From: Paracoccaceae bacterium
Lineage (GTDB): Bacteria; Pseudomonadota; Alphaproteobacteria; Rhodobacterales; Rhodobacteraceae
Direction of reading: 5' to 3'
Assembly (NCBI GenBank): GCA_007121115.1
Contig: SKMI01000086.1
Location: forward strand, 1-6,706
DNA: 6,706 nt
Positions 1-5,676 of the stretch are shown here, one piece after another. The position numbers and the translations under genes were made by a program. Numbering within the stretch: position 1 is the stretch's first letter; each line of letters starts with the position of its first letter. The notes below the pieces were generated by a model. That model was not told the DNA's origin. It worked only from the letters and a program-made list of their open reading frames with translations, and searched no databases.

Positions 1-31
1 CGGCGCCCGGGGGGCGCGGCCCGGAATAGGC

Positions 32-952
32 TCAGACGGTCAGAACCGGAATGATCTGTTTCTTGCGGCTCATCACGCCCGGCAGCACCACGCGGTCGCC
101 CGAAGCCTCCACCCCGAACGACGCCGCCGCGATCCCGCGCACCCGGTCATTGGGCAGCAGGAGCGTCGCCTCCTCGTTCAGGATATCGACCACGAACAGC
201 AGCACCTCGTCGGCGCCGTCACCTGCCGCCACATCGGCCATGGCCGCCATCAGCCCCTCGGCACGGTCCAGCACCGGGCCGGGGTCGGTGGTCTCCAGCA
301 CCGACACCCGCAGGGTCATCCCGCCGACCTCGAACCGCTTCGAATCGACGTTCAGCAGTTCCGCATCCGAAAAGCCCGAGACATCGGACTTGGCCGCGAA
401 CATCTCGGCGGCGTACTTCGCGCAGTCCAGCCCCAGATCGGTGGCCAGCGCCTCGGCCAGCGCGCGATCATGGTCCGTGGTGGTGGGCGAGCGGAATTCC
501 AGCGTGTCCGAGAGGATGCAGGACAGCATCAGCCCCTTCACCTCGCGCGGCATCCGCGCGGCATCCCCGCCCATCAGGTCATGCATGATCGTCGCCGTGC
601 AGGCCAGTGGGCGCATAGTAATGTCGATGGGCGACAGCGTCTGCAAGCCACCGGTCAGCTTGTGATGGTCGATGATGGCGCGCAGGTCGGCCTGGCCGAT
701 GGACTCGGGCAGTTCCGCCGGGTTGTTGGTGTCCACCACCACCACCGGCGTGCCCGGCGCCACGTCTTCGATGATCTCGGGCTCGGCCACGCCCCAGCGT
801 TCCAGCACAAAGCGCGCTTCGGAATTCGGCGCGCCCAGAAGCACGGCGCGGGCGGGGGTGCCCTGCACTTCGGTCAGATACCAGGCCCAGATCAGCGGCG
901 AGCCGGTGCTATCGGTGTCGGGGGCCTTGTGGCCGAAAACCAGTGTCGTCAT
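32..952 (-). CDS. ppaC: Manganese-dependent inorganic pyrophosphatase (family II, DHH superfamily)
   Basis: Cytoplasmic enzyme that hydrolyses pyrophosphate to two phosphates, pulling biosynthetic reactions forward. The 306-residue length is typical of family II enzymes without CBS/DRTGG regulatory insertions. The DHH domain shows FGHKAPDTD (6-14; H8, D12, D14), D74 in VVVDTNN, IIDHH (93-97; H96, H97) and ILSDTLEFRSP (146-156; D149). The C-terminal DHHA2 domain provides K205 in VDSKRF and the substrate-gripping SRKKQIIPVLT (295-305; R296, K297). These fall at nearly the same positions as in B. subtilis PpaC. VDTNN replaces the VDHNE I recall in the Bacillus enzyme; the metal-ligand Asp is kept. 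The gene is separated from rnj by 78 nt and has its own candidate promoter, so it is probably monocistronic or the head of a unit continuing beyond the window. Base composition looks like its neighbours. Family II enzymes are best known from Firmicutes but also occur in some proteobacteria. Confidence 0.96.
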   Translation of the reverse strand: MTTLVFGHKAPDTDSTGSPLIWAWYLTEVQGTPARAVLLGAPNSEARFVLERWGVAEPEIIEDVAPGTPVVVVDTNNPAELPESIGQADLRAIIDHHKLTGGLQTLSPIDITMRPLACTATIMHDLMGGDAARMPREVKGLMLSCILSDTLEFRSPTTTDHDRALAEALATDLGLDCAKYAAEMFAAKSDVSGFSDAELLNVDSKRFEVGGMTLRVSVLETTDPGPVLDRAEGLMAAMADVAAGDGADEVLLFVVDILNEEATLLLPNDRVRGIAAASFGVEASGDRVVLPGVMSRKKQIIPVLTV

Positions 953-960
953 GGGTGCGA

Positions 961-964
961 TCCT
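961..964 (-). promoter_or_regulatory. Ribosome binding site of ppaC
   Basis: AGGA on the minus strand, 8 nt upstream of the ATG at 952. It is the only purine-rich element in the short predicted leader and supports that start. Confidence 0.6.
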
Positions 965-979
965 GCCGATGATGAAATC

Positions 980-998
980 GCGCGCCTTATAGGCGCGC
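980..998. repeat. Perfect 8-bp inverted repeat centred on the ppaC -10 element
   Basis: GCGCGCCT (980-987) and AGGCGCGC (991-998) are exact reverse complements separated by the 3-nt loop TAT. On the minus strand the TATAAG -10 element occupies the loop and the downstream arm. As DNA it could be an operator or a strand-opening aid. As RNA from rnj read-through it could form a GC-rich hairpin 32 nt after the rnj stop. Only GATTTC follows it on the minus strand, too few U residues for a convincing intrinsic terminator. The function is unknown. Confidence 0.5.
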
Positions 999-1014
999 CG
1001 CCGATGGATGTCAC
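986..1014 (-). promoter_or_regulatory. Candidate sigma70-type promoter for ppaC
   Basis: Reading the minus strand, GTGACA (1014-1009) matches the TTGACA -35 element at five of six positions. Exactly 17 nt later, TATAAG (991-986) matches the -10 consensus at five of six positions. Transcription would begin near 979, giving a leader of about 27 nt that contains the ppaC ribosome site. It lies in the only intergenic gap of the window, between the rnj stop and the ppaC start. This is pattern-based; no transcript data were available. Confidence 0.6.
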
Positions 1015-1030
1015 GGGGGCGCCCGGCCCT

Positions 1031-2704
1031 CTACTCGTCCAGCAGGCGGCTAACCACCACGGTGATCTCGGGGCGCTTGCCCAGTTCTTCCATGGTGACC
1101 TGCCGCGCCACACGGCGCAGCGCGTCGGTCAGCTTGTCGTCATCGCCTAGCGTCTTGCGGTCGGCGCGCTCCAGGTAGTCGGCGATCTCGTCCTCCAGCG
1201 TGTCCACCAGAGGCTTGCCGCCGCGCCCCTTTTCGGCCAAGCCCATGGTTTCGGCCCAGGCGTCACCCAGGGGCGCGCCGGCCTCGTCCACGATCAGCGT
1301 GACCAGAACGTGCCCGTTCAGCGCCATGCGGATACGGTCGCGGATCACGCCGTCCATGGCGCCGATCTGGCGGTTGCCGTCCAGATAGACCCGGCCCGTG
1401 GGCACCTCGTCCACCACCTGCGGGGCGTCGCCGGTCAGGTCGACCATGGTGCCATTGGCCACCACGGCGCTGCGCATCCCCGCGGCGATCGCCATCTGTG
1501 CCTGCGCCCGCAGCATCCGGTGATCTCCGTGCATTGGGATCAGCACTGGCGCCCCCATCAGCTTGTGCATGTGTTCCAGATCGGGGCGGTTGGGATGGCC
1601 CGAGACGTGATATTGCCGCGAGGCATTGTCCACCACATCGACGCCCATTTCCGACAACGCATTGGCGATGCGCCCAACGTCGCGCTCATTGCCCGGAATG
1701 GTCATCGAGGAGAAGAGGAACAGATCCCCCTCCTTCATGGTCATGCCCATGTAGCTGCCGCGCGAAAGCTGTGCCGAGGCCGCGCGGCGTTCACCCTGGC
1801 TGCCGGTGACCAGCAGCATCAGTTGCTCGCGCGGGACGGATTTGGCTTCCTCGGGGCTGATGGTGGGCGGGAAATCGGTGAGCAGCCCGGCCTCCTGCGC
1901 GGTGTCGATCATCCGCAGCATGGCCCGGCCCATGACGCACACGGAACGCCCGTTCTCCACCCCCGCGTTGGCCAGCGTTCGCAGCCGCGCGACGTTCGAG
2001 GCAAAGGTCGTCGCCACCACCATCCCGCGCGCATTCGCCACCAGTTCGTTCAGCGCCGGGATCAGCGACATCTCGGACCGCCCCGGGTCCGGCTGGTGGA
2101 CGTTGGTGCTGTCGCAGACCAGCACCTTCACACCCTCGGCGCCGATGGCACCCAGCATTCCGGGGTCGAAGGGCTCGCCCACGCCGGGGGTCTTGTCGAC
2201 CTTGAAATCGCCCGTGTGCACCACCCGGCCCGCGGGCGTGTCGATGACCAGCCCCGAAGCCTCGGGCAGCGAATGCGAGACGGGGAAGAACTGCACCTTG
2301 AAAGGTCCGGCCTTCACCACCTCGGGCAGCGTGCCGACGGTTTTCACCTGCGCCGGGTCCTGCCCCTGCTCGGTCATCTTGTTCACGGCGATCCGCGCGG
2401 TGAAGTTGCGCGCATAGACCGGCGCCTTCAGTTGCGGCCACAGATGCCCCAAGGCGCCCACGTGATCCTCATGCGCGTGGGTGATGAAGATCGCCTCCAG
2501 CCGGTCGGCACGCTCGGCCAGCCAGGCGATATCGGGGAAGATCAGGTCCACCCCCGGCGTGCTGTCCATGTCCGAAAACGTGACACCGAGGTCCACGAGG
2601 ATCAGCCGCTCGCGCCCCTTCGGCCCGTAGCCGAACACATAGGCGTTCATCCCCACCTCGCCCGCGCCGCCAAGGGGGACATAGATCAAACGGTCACTGC
2701 TCAT
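1031..2704 (-). CDS. rnj: Ribonuclease J (metallo-beta-lactamase/beta-CASP RNase)
   Basis: Zinc-dependent RNase with 5'-to-3' exonuclease and endonuclease activity, used in mRNA turnover and in trimming rRNA 5' ends; alphaproteobacteria have a single RNase J alongside RNase E. The protein is 557 residues, close to B. subtilis RNase J1. The metallo-beta-lactamase ligands are intact: HAHEDH (76-81; H76, H78, D80, H81), H144 in PVSHSLPE and D166 in VVHTGDFKVD. The beta-CASP domain follows, with CDSTNVHQPDPGRSE (198-211), TGSQGE (300-305), HVSGHPNRPD (366-375, H370) and the last metal ligand H392 in IPMHGDHRML. A C-terminal domain fills roughly 450-557. Nothing suggests inactivation. The ATG start shares ATGA with the coaX stop, with AAGGA 6 nt upstream. 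It is probably the last gene of the nuo-birA-coaX-rnj run, since a 78-nt gap with a promoter follows. Confidence 0.97.
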   Translation of the reverse strand: MSSDRLIYVPLGGAGEVGMNAYVFGYGPKGRERLILVDLGVTFSDMDSTPGVDLIFPDIAWLAERADRLEAIFITHAHEDHVGALGHLWPQLKAPVYARNFTARIAVNKMTEQGQDPAQVKTVGTLPEVVKAGPFKVQFFPVSHSLPEASGLVIDTPAGRVVHTGDFKVDKTPGVGEPFDPGMLGAIGAEGVKVLVCDSTNVHQPDPGRSEMSLIPALNELVANARGMVVATTFASNVARLRTLANAGVENGRSVCVMGRAMLRMIDTAQEAGLLTDFPPTISPEEAKSVPREQLMLLVTGSQGERRAASAQLSRGSYMGMTMKEGDLFLFSSMTIPGNERDVGRIANALSEMGVDVVDNASRQYHVSGHPNRPDLEHMHKLMGAPVLIPMHGDHRMLRAQAQMAIAAGMRSAVVANGTMVDLTGDAPQVVDEVPTGRVYLDGNRQIGAMDGVIRDRIRMALNGHVLVTLIVDEAGAPLGDAWAETMGLAEKGRGGKPLVDTLEDEIADYLERADRKTLGDDDKLTDALRRVARQVTMEELGKRPEITVVVSRLLDE

Positions 2705-3474
2705 GTGCGGTCCTTGTTGTAGTCATGAATGATGCGCAGACCGTGCATCGTAAGGTCATCGCAGATATCGTCAAACAGCGCCTCGCCGGTGGCGAAAAGC
2801 GGTGCCAGCCCGCCGGTGCCGATCACCTTCATGGGGCGATCGCGCTCGGCCTTGATCCGGTCGCATATCCCGTTGACCAGCCCGATGTAACCCCAGAAAA
2901 CGCCCGACTGCATGCAGGCGACGGTGTTGGTGCCGACCACCTTGTCGGGCTTGGTCACGTCCACATGCGGGAGCGCGGCGGCGGCCATGTGCAGCGCCTC
3001 GAGGCTCAGGTTCACGCCGGGCGAGATCACGCCCCCGACATAGGCGCCATCGCTGTCCACCACATCGAAGGTGGTGGCGGTGCCGAAATCCACGATGATC
3101 AGATCGCCGCCATAAAGGTCATGCCCCGCCACGGTGTTGACCAGCCGGTCCGGCCCGACCTGCGTGCCCGGGTCCACGCGCACGCCCACCGGCAACGCGC
3201 ATTCGGGCTTGCCGACCACCAGCGGGCGACAGTCGAAATAGCGGTTGCAGAGCACACGCAGGTTGAACACCACGCGCGGCACGGTGGAACTGACGATCAC
3301 GTCGGTGATGGTCACGTCCATCTTGCGCGCTTCCATGAGCGTCGACAGCCAGACGTAATACTGATCCGCCGTGCGCTGATGCTCGGTCGAAGTGCGCCAG
3401 GTTGCGATGAACCGCGCGCCGTCCCAGATGGAAAACACCGTGTTGGTGTTGCCGCAGTCGATGGTCAGGAGCAT
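2701..3474 (-). CDS. coaX: Type III pantothenate kinase
   Basis: Phosphorylates pantothenate to 4'-phosphopantothenate, the first committed step of CoA synthesis, in the cytoplasm. Type III enzymes (ASKHA fold, dimeric, monovalent-cation dependent, not feedback-inhibited by CoA) are typical of many alphaproteobacteria. The 257-residue length is standard. The phosphate-1 loop is IDCGNTNT (5-12, with D6). GPDRLVN (107-113) contains the catalytic-type aspartate D109. VDFGTATTFDVV (128-139) carries D129 and the ATP-binding threonines, and GGVISPGVNLSLEAL (147-161) is the pantothenate/dimer region. IGTGGLAPLF (218-227) is the adenosine loop. The ATG start overlaps the end of birA by 10 nt and the TGA overlaps the rnj start by 4 nt, so the gene sits in a translationally coupled chain. 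Biotin ligase and CoA synthesis both feed acetyl-CoA carboxylase chemistry, a plausible but unproven reason for the pairing. Confidence 0.97.
   Translation of the reverse strand: MLLTIDCGNTNTVFSIWDGARFIATWRTSTEHQRTADQYYVWLSTLMEARKMDVTITDVIVSSTVPRVVFNLRVLCNRYFDCRPLVVGKPECALPVGVRVDPGTQVGPDRLVNTVAGHDLYGGDLIIVDFGTATTFDVVDSDGAYVGGVISPGVNLSLEALHMAAAALPHVDVTKPDKVVGTNTVACMQSGVFWGYIGLVNGICDRIKAERDRPMKVIGTGGLAPLFATGEALFDDICDDLTMHGLRIIHDYNKDRT
2711..2715 (-). promoter_or_regulatory. Ribosome binding site of rnj
   Basis: AAGGA on the minus strand, 6 nt before the ATG at 2704. It is embedded in the last codons of coaX, and the coaX stop overlaps the rnj start, so this site would serve a terminating/reinitiating ribosome. 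Confidence 0.7.
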
Positions 3475-4232
3475 GGCCGCGCCTCGGGTTGCAGGAACAC
3501 ATCCGCCGCCGGAACCGCGATCCGCCCGCGCGCGGTGGTCAGGACCAGCGCGCCGCGGTCGTCGATGCCGTCGAACGTTCCCTCGTGCGTTTCACTCACG
3601 GTGCGCGCGACGATGGGCTGGCCCAGCCGCGCGGCTTGGCGCAGGAAGGCATCGCGCAGGGGCGGAAAGCCGTAGTCGCGCAGCCGCCCCTCCCAGCGCG
3701 CGAAGGCGGGGGCGAGGCGGTCGAGTAAATCCTCGGGCTCAAGCGCCACGCCGGTGGCCGAGAGCAGGTCCACGGGCGGGACCGCGCCCGATTCCGGCGC
3801 GGGCGCGTGGCGCAGGTTGACGCCGATGCCCACGGCCAGATGCAGCGCACCGGGGGTGGCGATGGTCTCGGGCAATATCCCCGCCAGCTTGCCGCCATTC
3901 AGCAGCACATCGTTTGGCCATTTGAGCGCAAAGACCTCGGCCCGCCCGGTCAGCGCCACCAGCGCCTCGTGCAGCGCCAGCGCGGCGACGAAGGAGCGCA
4001 GCGCCAGCCGGTCTGGCGGCTCCTCGGGGCGCATCAGCAAGGTGGCGGCGAAATTGCCCTCGGGGTCGGTCCACGCCCTGCCCCGCCGCCCGCGCCCCGC
4101 CGTCTGACGCCGGGCCAGGATCCAGACTGGCCCGCTGGCGGTCGGTGCCATGCGCACGGCTTCGGCGTTGGTGCTGTCCACGCTTTCCACGATGCGGCGG
4201 CCCACACCCTGGGGCCAGGCTTCAGCGGACAA
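3465..4232 (-). CDS. birA: Biotin--[acetyl-CoA-carboxylase] ligase, HTH-less (class I) type
   Basis: Cytoplasmic enzyme that activates biotin to biotinyl-5'-AMP and attaches it to the lysine of carboxyl-carrier proteins such as AccB or pyruvate/propionyl-CoA carboxylase. At 255 residues it has the catalytic and C-terminal SH3-like domains but no N-terminal winged helix. It therefore should not act as a biotin-operon repressor like the 321-residue E. coli BirA. Visible motifs are VDSTNAEA (18-25), the nucleotide loop GRGRRGR (46-52), KWPNDVLLNGGKLAGIL (104-120) with K115, and GIGVNLRHAP. One small oddity is P121 directly after GKLAGIL, where relatives usually carry an aliphatic residue. The start is inferred to be TTG at 4232: it is the first possible initiation codon after an in-frame stop at 4278-4280. 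It overlaps nuoN by 11 nt and has only a weak ribosome site, so translation probably depends on coupling to nuoN. GTG at 4205 is the alternative, but it would remove the WPxGxGRR segment I believe is common in relatives. Confidence 0.92.
   Translation of the reverse strand: MSAEAWPQGVGRRIVESVDSTNAEAVRMAPTASGPVWILARRQTAGRGRRGRAWTDPEGNFAATLLMRPEEPPDRLALRSFVAALALHEALVALTGRAEVFALKWPNDVLLNGGKLAGILPETIATPGALHLAVGIGVNLRHAPAPESGAVPPVDLLSATGVALEPEDLLDRLAPAFARWEGRLRDYGFPPLRDAFLRQAARLGQPIVARTVSETHEGTFDGIDDRGALVLTTARGRIAVPAADVFLQPEARPCS
3482..3485 (-). promoter_or_regulatory. Ribosome binding site of coaX
   Basis: GAGG on the minus strand, 7 nt upstream of the coaX ATG at 3474. It lies inside the 3' end of the birA coding sequence and supports this ATG as the start. 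The spacing is normal but the match is short. Confidence 0.55.
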
Positions 4233-5661
4233 GGCTGTCCGCCGCCAGCGCTGCCAGCGACTCGACGCCGAACAGGTTCACCACCCCCAGCACCATTATC
4301 GCGGCCGAAGCCACCAGCAGCCCCGCCTGCACGGGCGGCATGGCGCTGTCCAGCGGCTCGGTCTCGTCCCCGAAATACATGTAGTAGACCAGCCGCAGGT
4401 AGTAGAACGCGCCGATCACGCTGGCGATCACCCCGGCCACGGCCAGCCATATCAGCCCCGCGTTCACCGCCGCCCAGAGCACATAGAACTTGCCGAAGAA
4501 GCCCACCAGCGGCGGCACGCCCGCAAGGCTGAACAGCAGCACCAGCAGCGCCAGGGCGCGCAGCGGCTCGACCTTGGAATACTGGTTCAGGCTGTCGATG
4601 GTGGTCACCGGGCGACCGTCACGGCTCATGGACAGGATGAAGGCGAACATGCCGATGTTCATGGTCACATAGATCGCCATGTAGATCAGCATCGCCTGCA
4701 CGCCCTGCGCGGTGCCCGAAGCCAGCCCCACCAGCGCAAAGCCCATATGCGTGATCGAACTGTAGGCCATCAGCCGCTTGATGTCGCGCTGGCCGATGGC
4801 GGCGATGGCGCCGACAAACATGGACAGCACCGCCAGCAGCGCGATGATCTGCGACCAGTCTCCGGGCGCGGCGCCGAAGCCCTCATGCACCACGCGGGCC
4901 AGCAACGCCATGGCAGCGACCTTTGGCGCGGTGGCGAAGAAGGCGGTGACCGCGGTGGGCGCACCCTCATAGACATCGGGCGTCCACATGTGGAAGGGCG
5001 CGGCCGAGACCTTGAACGCCAGCCCGGCGAGGATGAAGGCCAGCCCCATCAACAGGCCAATGGACATGCCATCCTCGTCGATGGTGCTGATGATGCCCGC
5101 GAAGGTGGTGGTGCCCGCATAGCCATAGGCCAGCGAGGCGCCGTAGAGCAGCAGCCCCGAGGCCAGCGCGCCAAGGATGAAGTATTTCAGCCCCGCCTCG
5201 GTCGATTTCTGGCTGTCGCGGCGCATGGCGGCGATGACATAGAGCGAGAGCGATTGCAGCTCCAGCCCCATGTAGAGCGTGATCAGATCCCCGGCCGAAA
5301 CCATCACCATCATCCCCACCACGGCCAGCGTGATCAGGATCGGGTATTCGAACCGCATCAGATCGCGGGAGGTCAGGTAGTTCTGGCCCATGACCATCAC
5401 CACCGCCGCCGAAAGCAGGATGATCATCTTCGAAAACTTGGCAAAGGCGTCCGAGATGAACAGCCCGCCAAAAGCGGTCTGCGTCTCGTAGCTGCCCGCA
5501 CCGATGAAAATGGCCATCAGCGCGAACAGCGCCCCGGTGGCCCAGAGGATCGGCAGCGCCAGCTTGTCCTTGCCGCCATAGGCGCCCGCCATCAACGCGG
5601 CCATGGCGAACACGGCCAGCACCACCTCGGGCAGGGCAACGATCAGATCGGAGGCGATCAT
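4222..5661 (-). CDS. nuoN: NADH-quinone oxidoreductase subunit N
   Basis: Second antiporter-like proton-pumping subunit of complex I, an inner-membrane protein with about 14 predicted helices. With the ATG start it is 479 residues, a normal length for the family. Key charged residues of the proton path are all present: E134 in MGLELQSLSLY, K159 in EAGLKYFILG, K217 in AFKVSAAPFHMW, K247 in ATAPKVAA, and K391 in GFFGKFYVL (the NuoN-type lysine where NuoM has glutamate). IKRLMAYSSITHMGF (295-309) is the conserved helix-8 region. A TTG lies one codon upstream (5664). I chose the ATG at 5661 because a strong AGAAGGGA sits 7 nt before it and only 4 nt before the TTG. Only 14 nt separate it from the nuoM stop, so co-transcription is expected. 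Its 3' end overlaps the start of birA. Confidence 0.97.
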   Translation of the reverse strand: MIASDLIVALPEVVLAVFAMAALMAGAYGGKDKLALPILWATGALFALMAIFIGAGSYETQTAFGGLFISDAFAKFSKMIILLSAAVVMVMGQNYLTSRDLMRFEYPILITLAVVGMMVMVSAGDLITLYMGLELQSLSLYVIAAMRRDSQKSTEAGLKYFILGALASGLLLYGASLAYGYAGTTTFAGIISTIDEDGMSIGLLMGLAFILAGLAFKVSAAPFHMWTPDVYEGAPTAVTAFFATAPKVAAMALLARVVHEGFGAAPGDWSQIIALLAVLSMFVGAIAAIGQRDIKRLMAYSSITHMGFALVGLASGTAQGVQAMLIYMAIYVTMNIGMFAFILSMSRDGRPVTTIDSLNQYSKVEPLRALALLVLLFSLAGVPPLVGFFGKFYVLWAAVNAGLIWLAVAGVIASVIGAFYYLRLVYYMYFGDETEPLDSAMPPVQAGLLVASAAIMVLGVVNLFGVESLAALAADSLVR

Positions 5662-5668
5662 CAAGGGT

Positions 5669-5676
5669 TCCCTTCT
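5669..5676 (-). promoter_or_regulatory. Ribosome binding site of nuoN
   Basis: AGAAGGGA on the minus strand, 7 nt upstream of the ATG at 5661 and only 4 nt from the TTG at 5664. The spacing favours the ATG as the real start. The site overlaps the last base of the nuoM stop codon, so ribosomes finishing nuoM end directly on it. Confidence 0.75.

Noticed and set aside
3..17. A 6-bp hairpin (GCGCCC, 3-nt loop, GGGCGC) after the ppaC stop as a possible terminator
   Set aside because: The stem is short, arises easily in GC-rich DNA, and any T-tract would lie at or beyond the window edge. It cannot be supported from this sequence.
2..1026. The 9-mer GGCGCCCGG at 2-10 and again at 1018-1026, flanking ppaC like an insertion-site repeat
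   Set aside because: The match stops at 9 bases on both sides, is entirely G/C and is easily expected by chance in this composition. There is no transposase or other sign of mobility.
1016..1030. GC-rich self-complementary sequence just after the rnj stop as an rnj terminator
   Set aside because: It offers only a 4-bp stem or a loopless palindrome, and no T-run follows on the minus strand.
1310..2722. A 470-codon open frame on the plus strand opposite rnj
   Set aside because: It is antisense to intact RNase J motifs, of low-complexity His/Arg/Gln composition, and has no domain. Long antisense frames are expected in high-GC DNA.
2725..3675. A 316-codon plus-strand frame opposite coaX and birA
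   Set aside because: It spans two well-supported genes in antisense and has the same shadow composition, with no family signature.
3465..4232. BirA as a biotin-operon repressor
   Set aside because: There is no N-terminal helix-turn-helix; the catalytic domain begins within about the first 20 residues.
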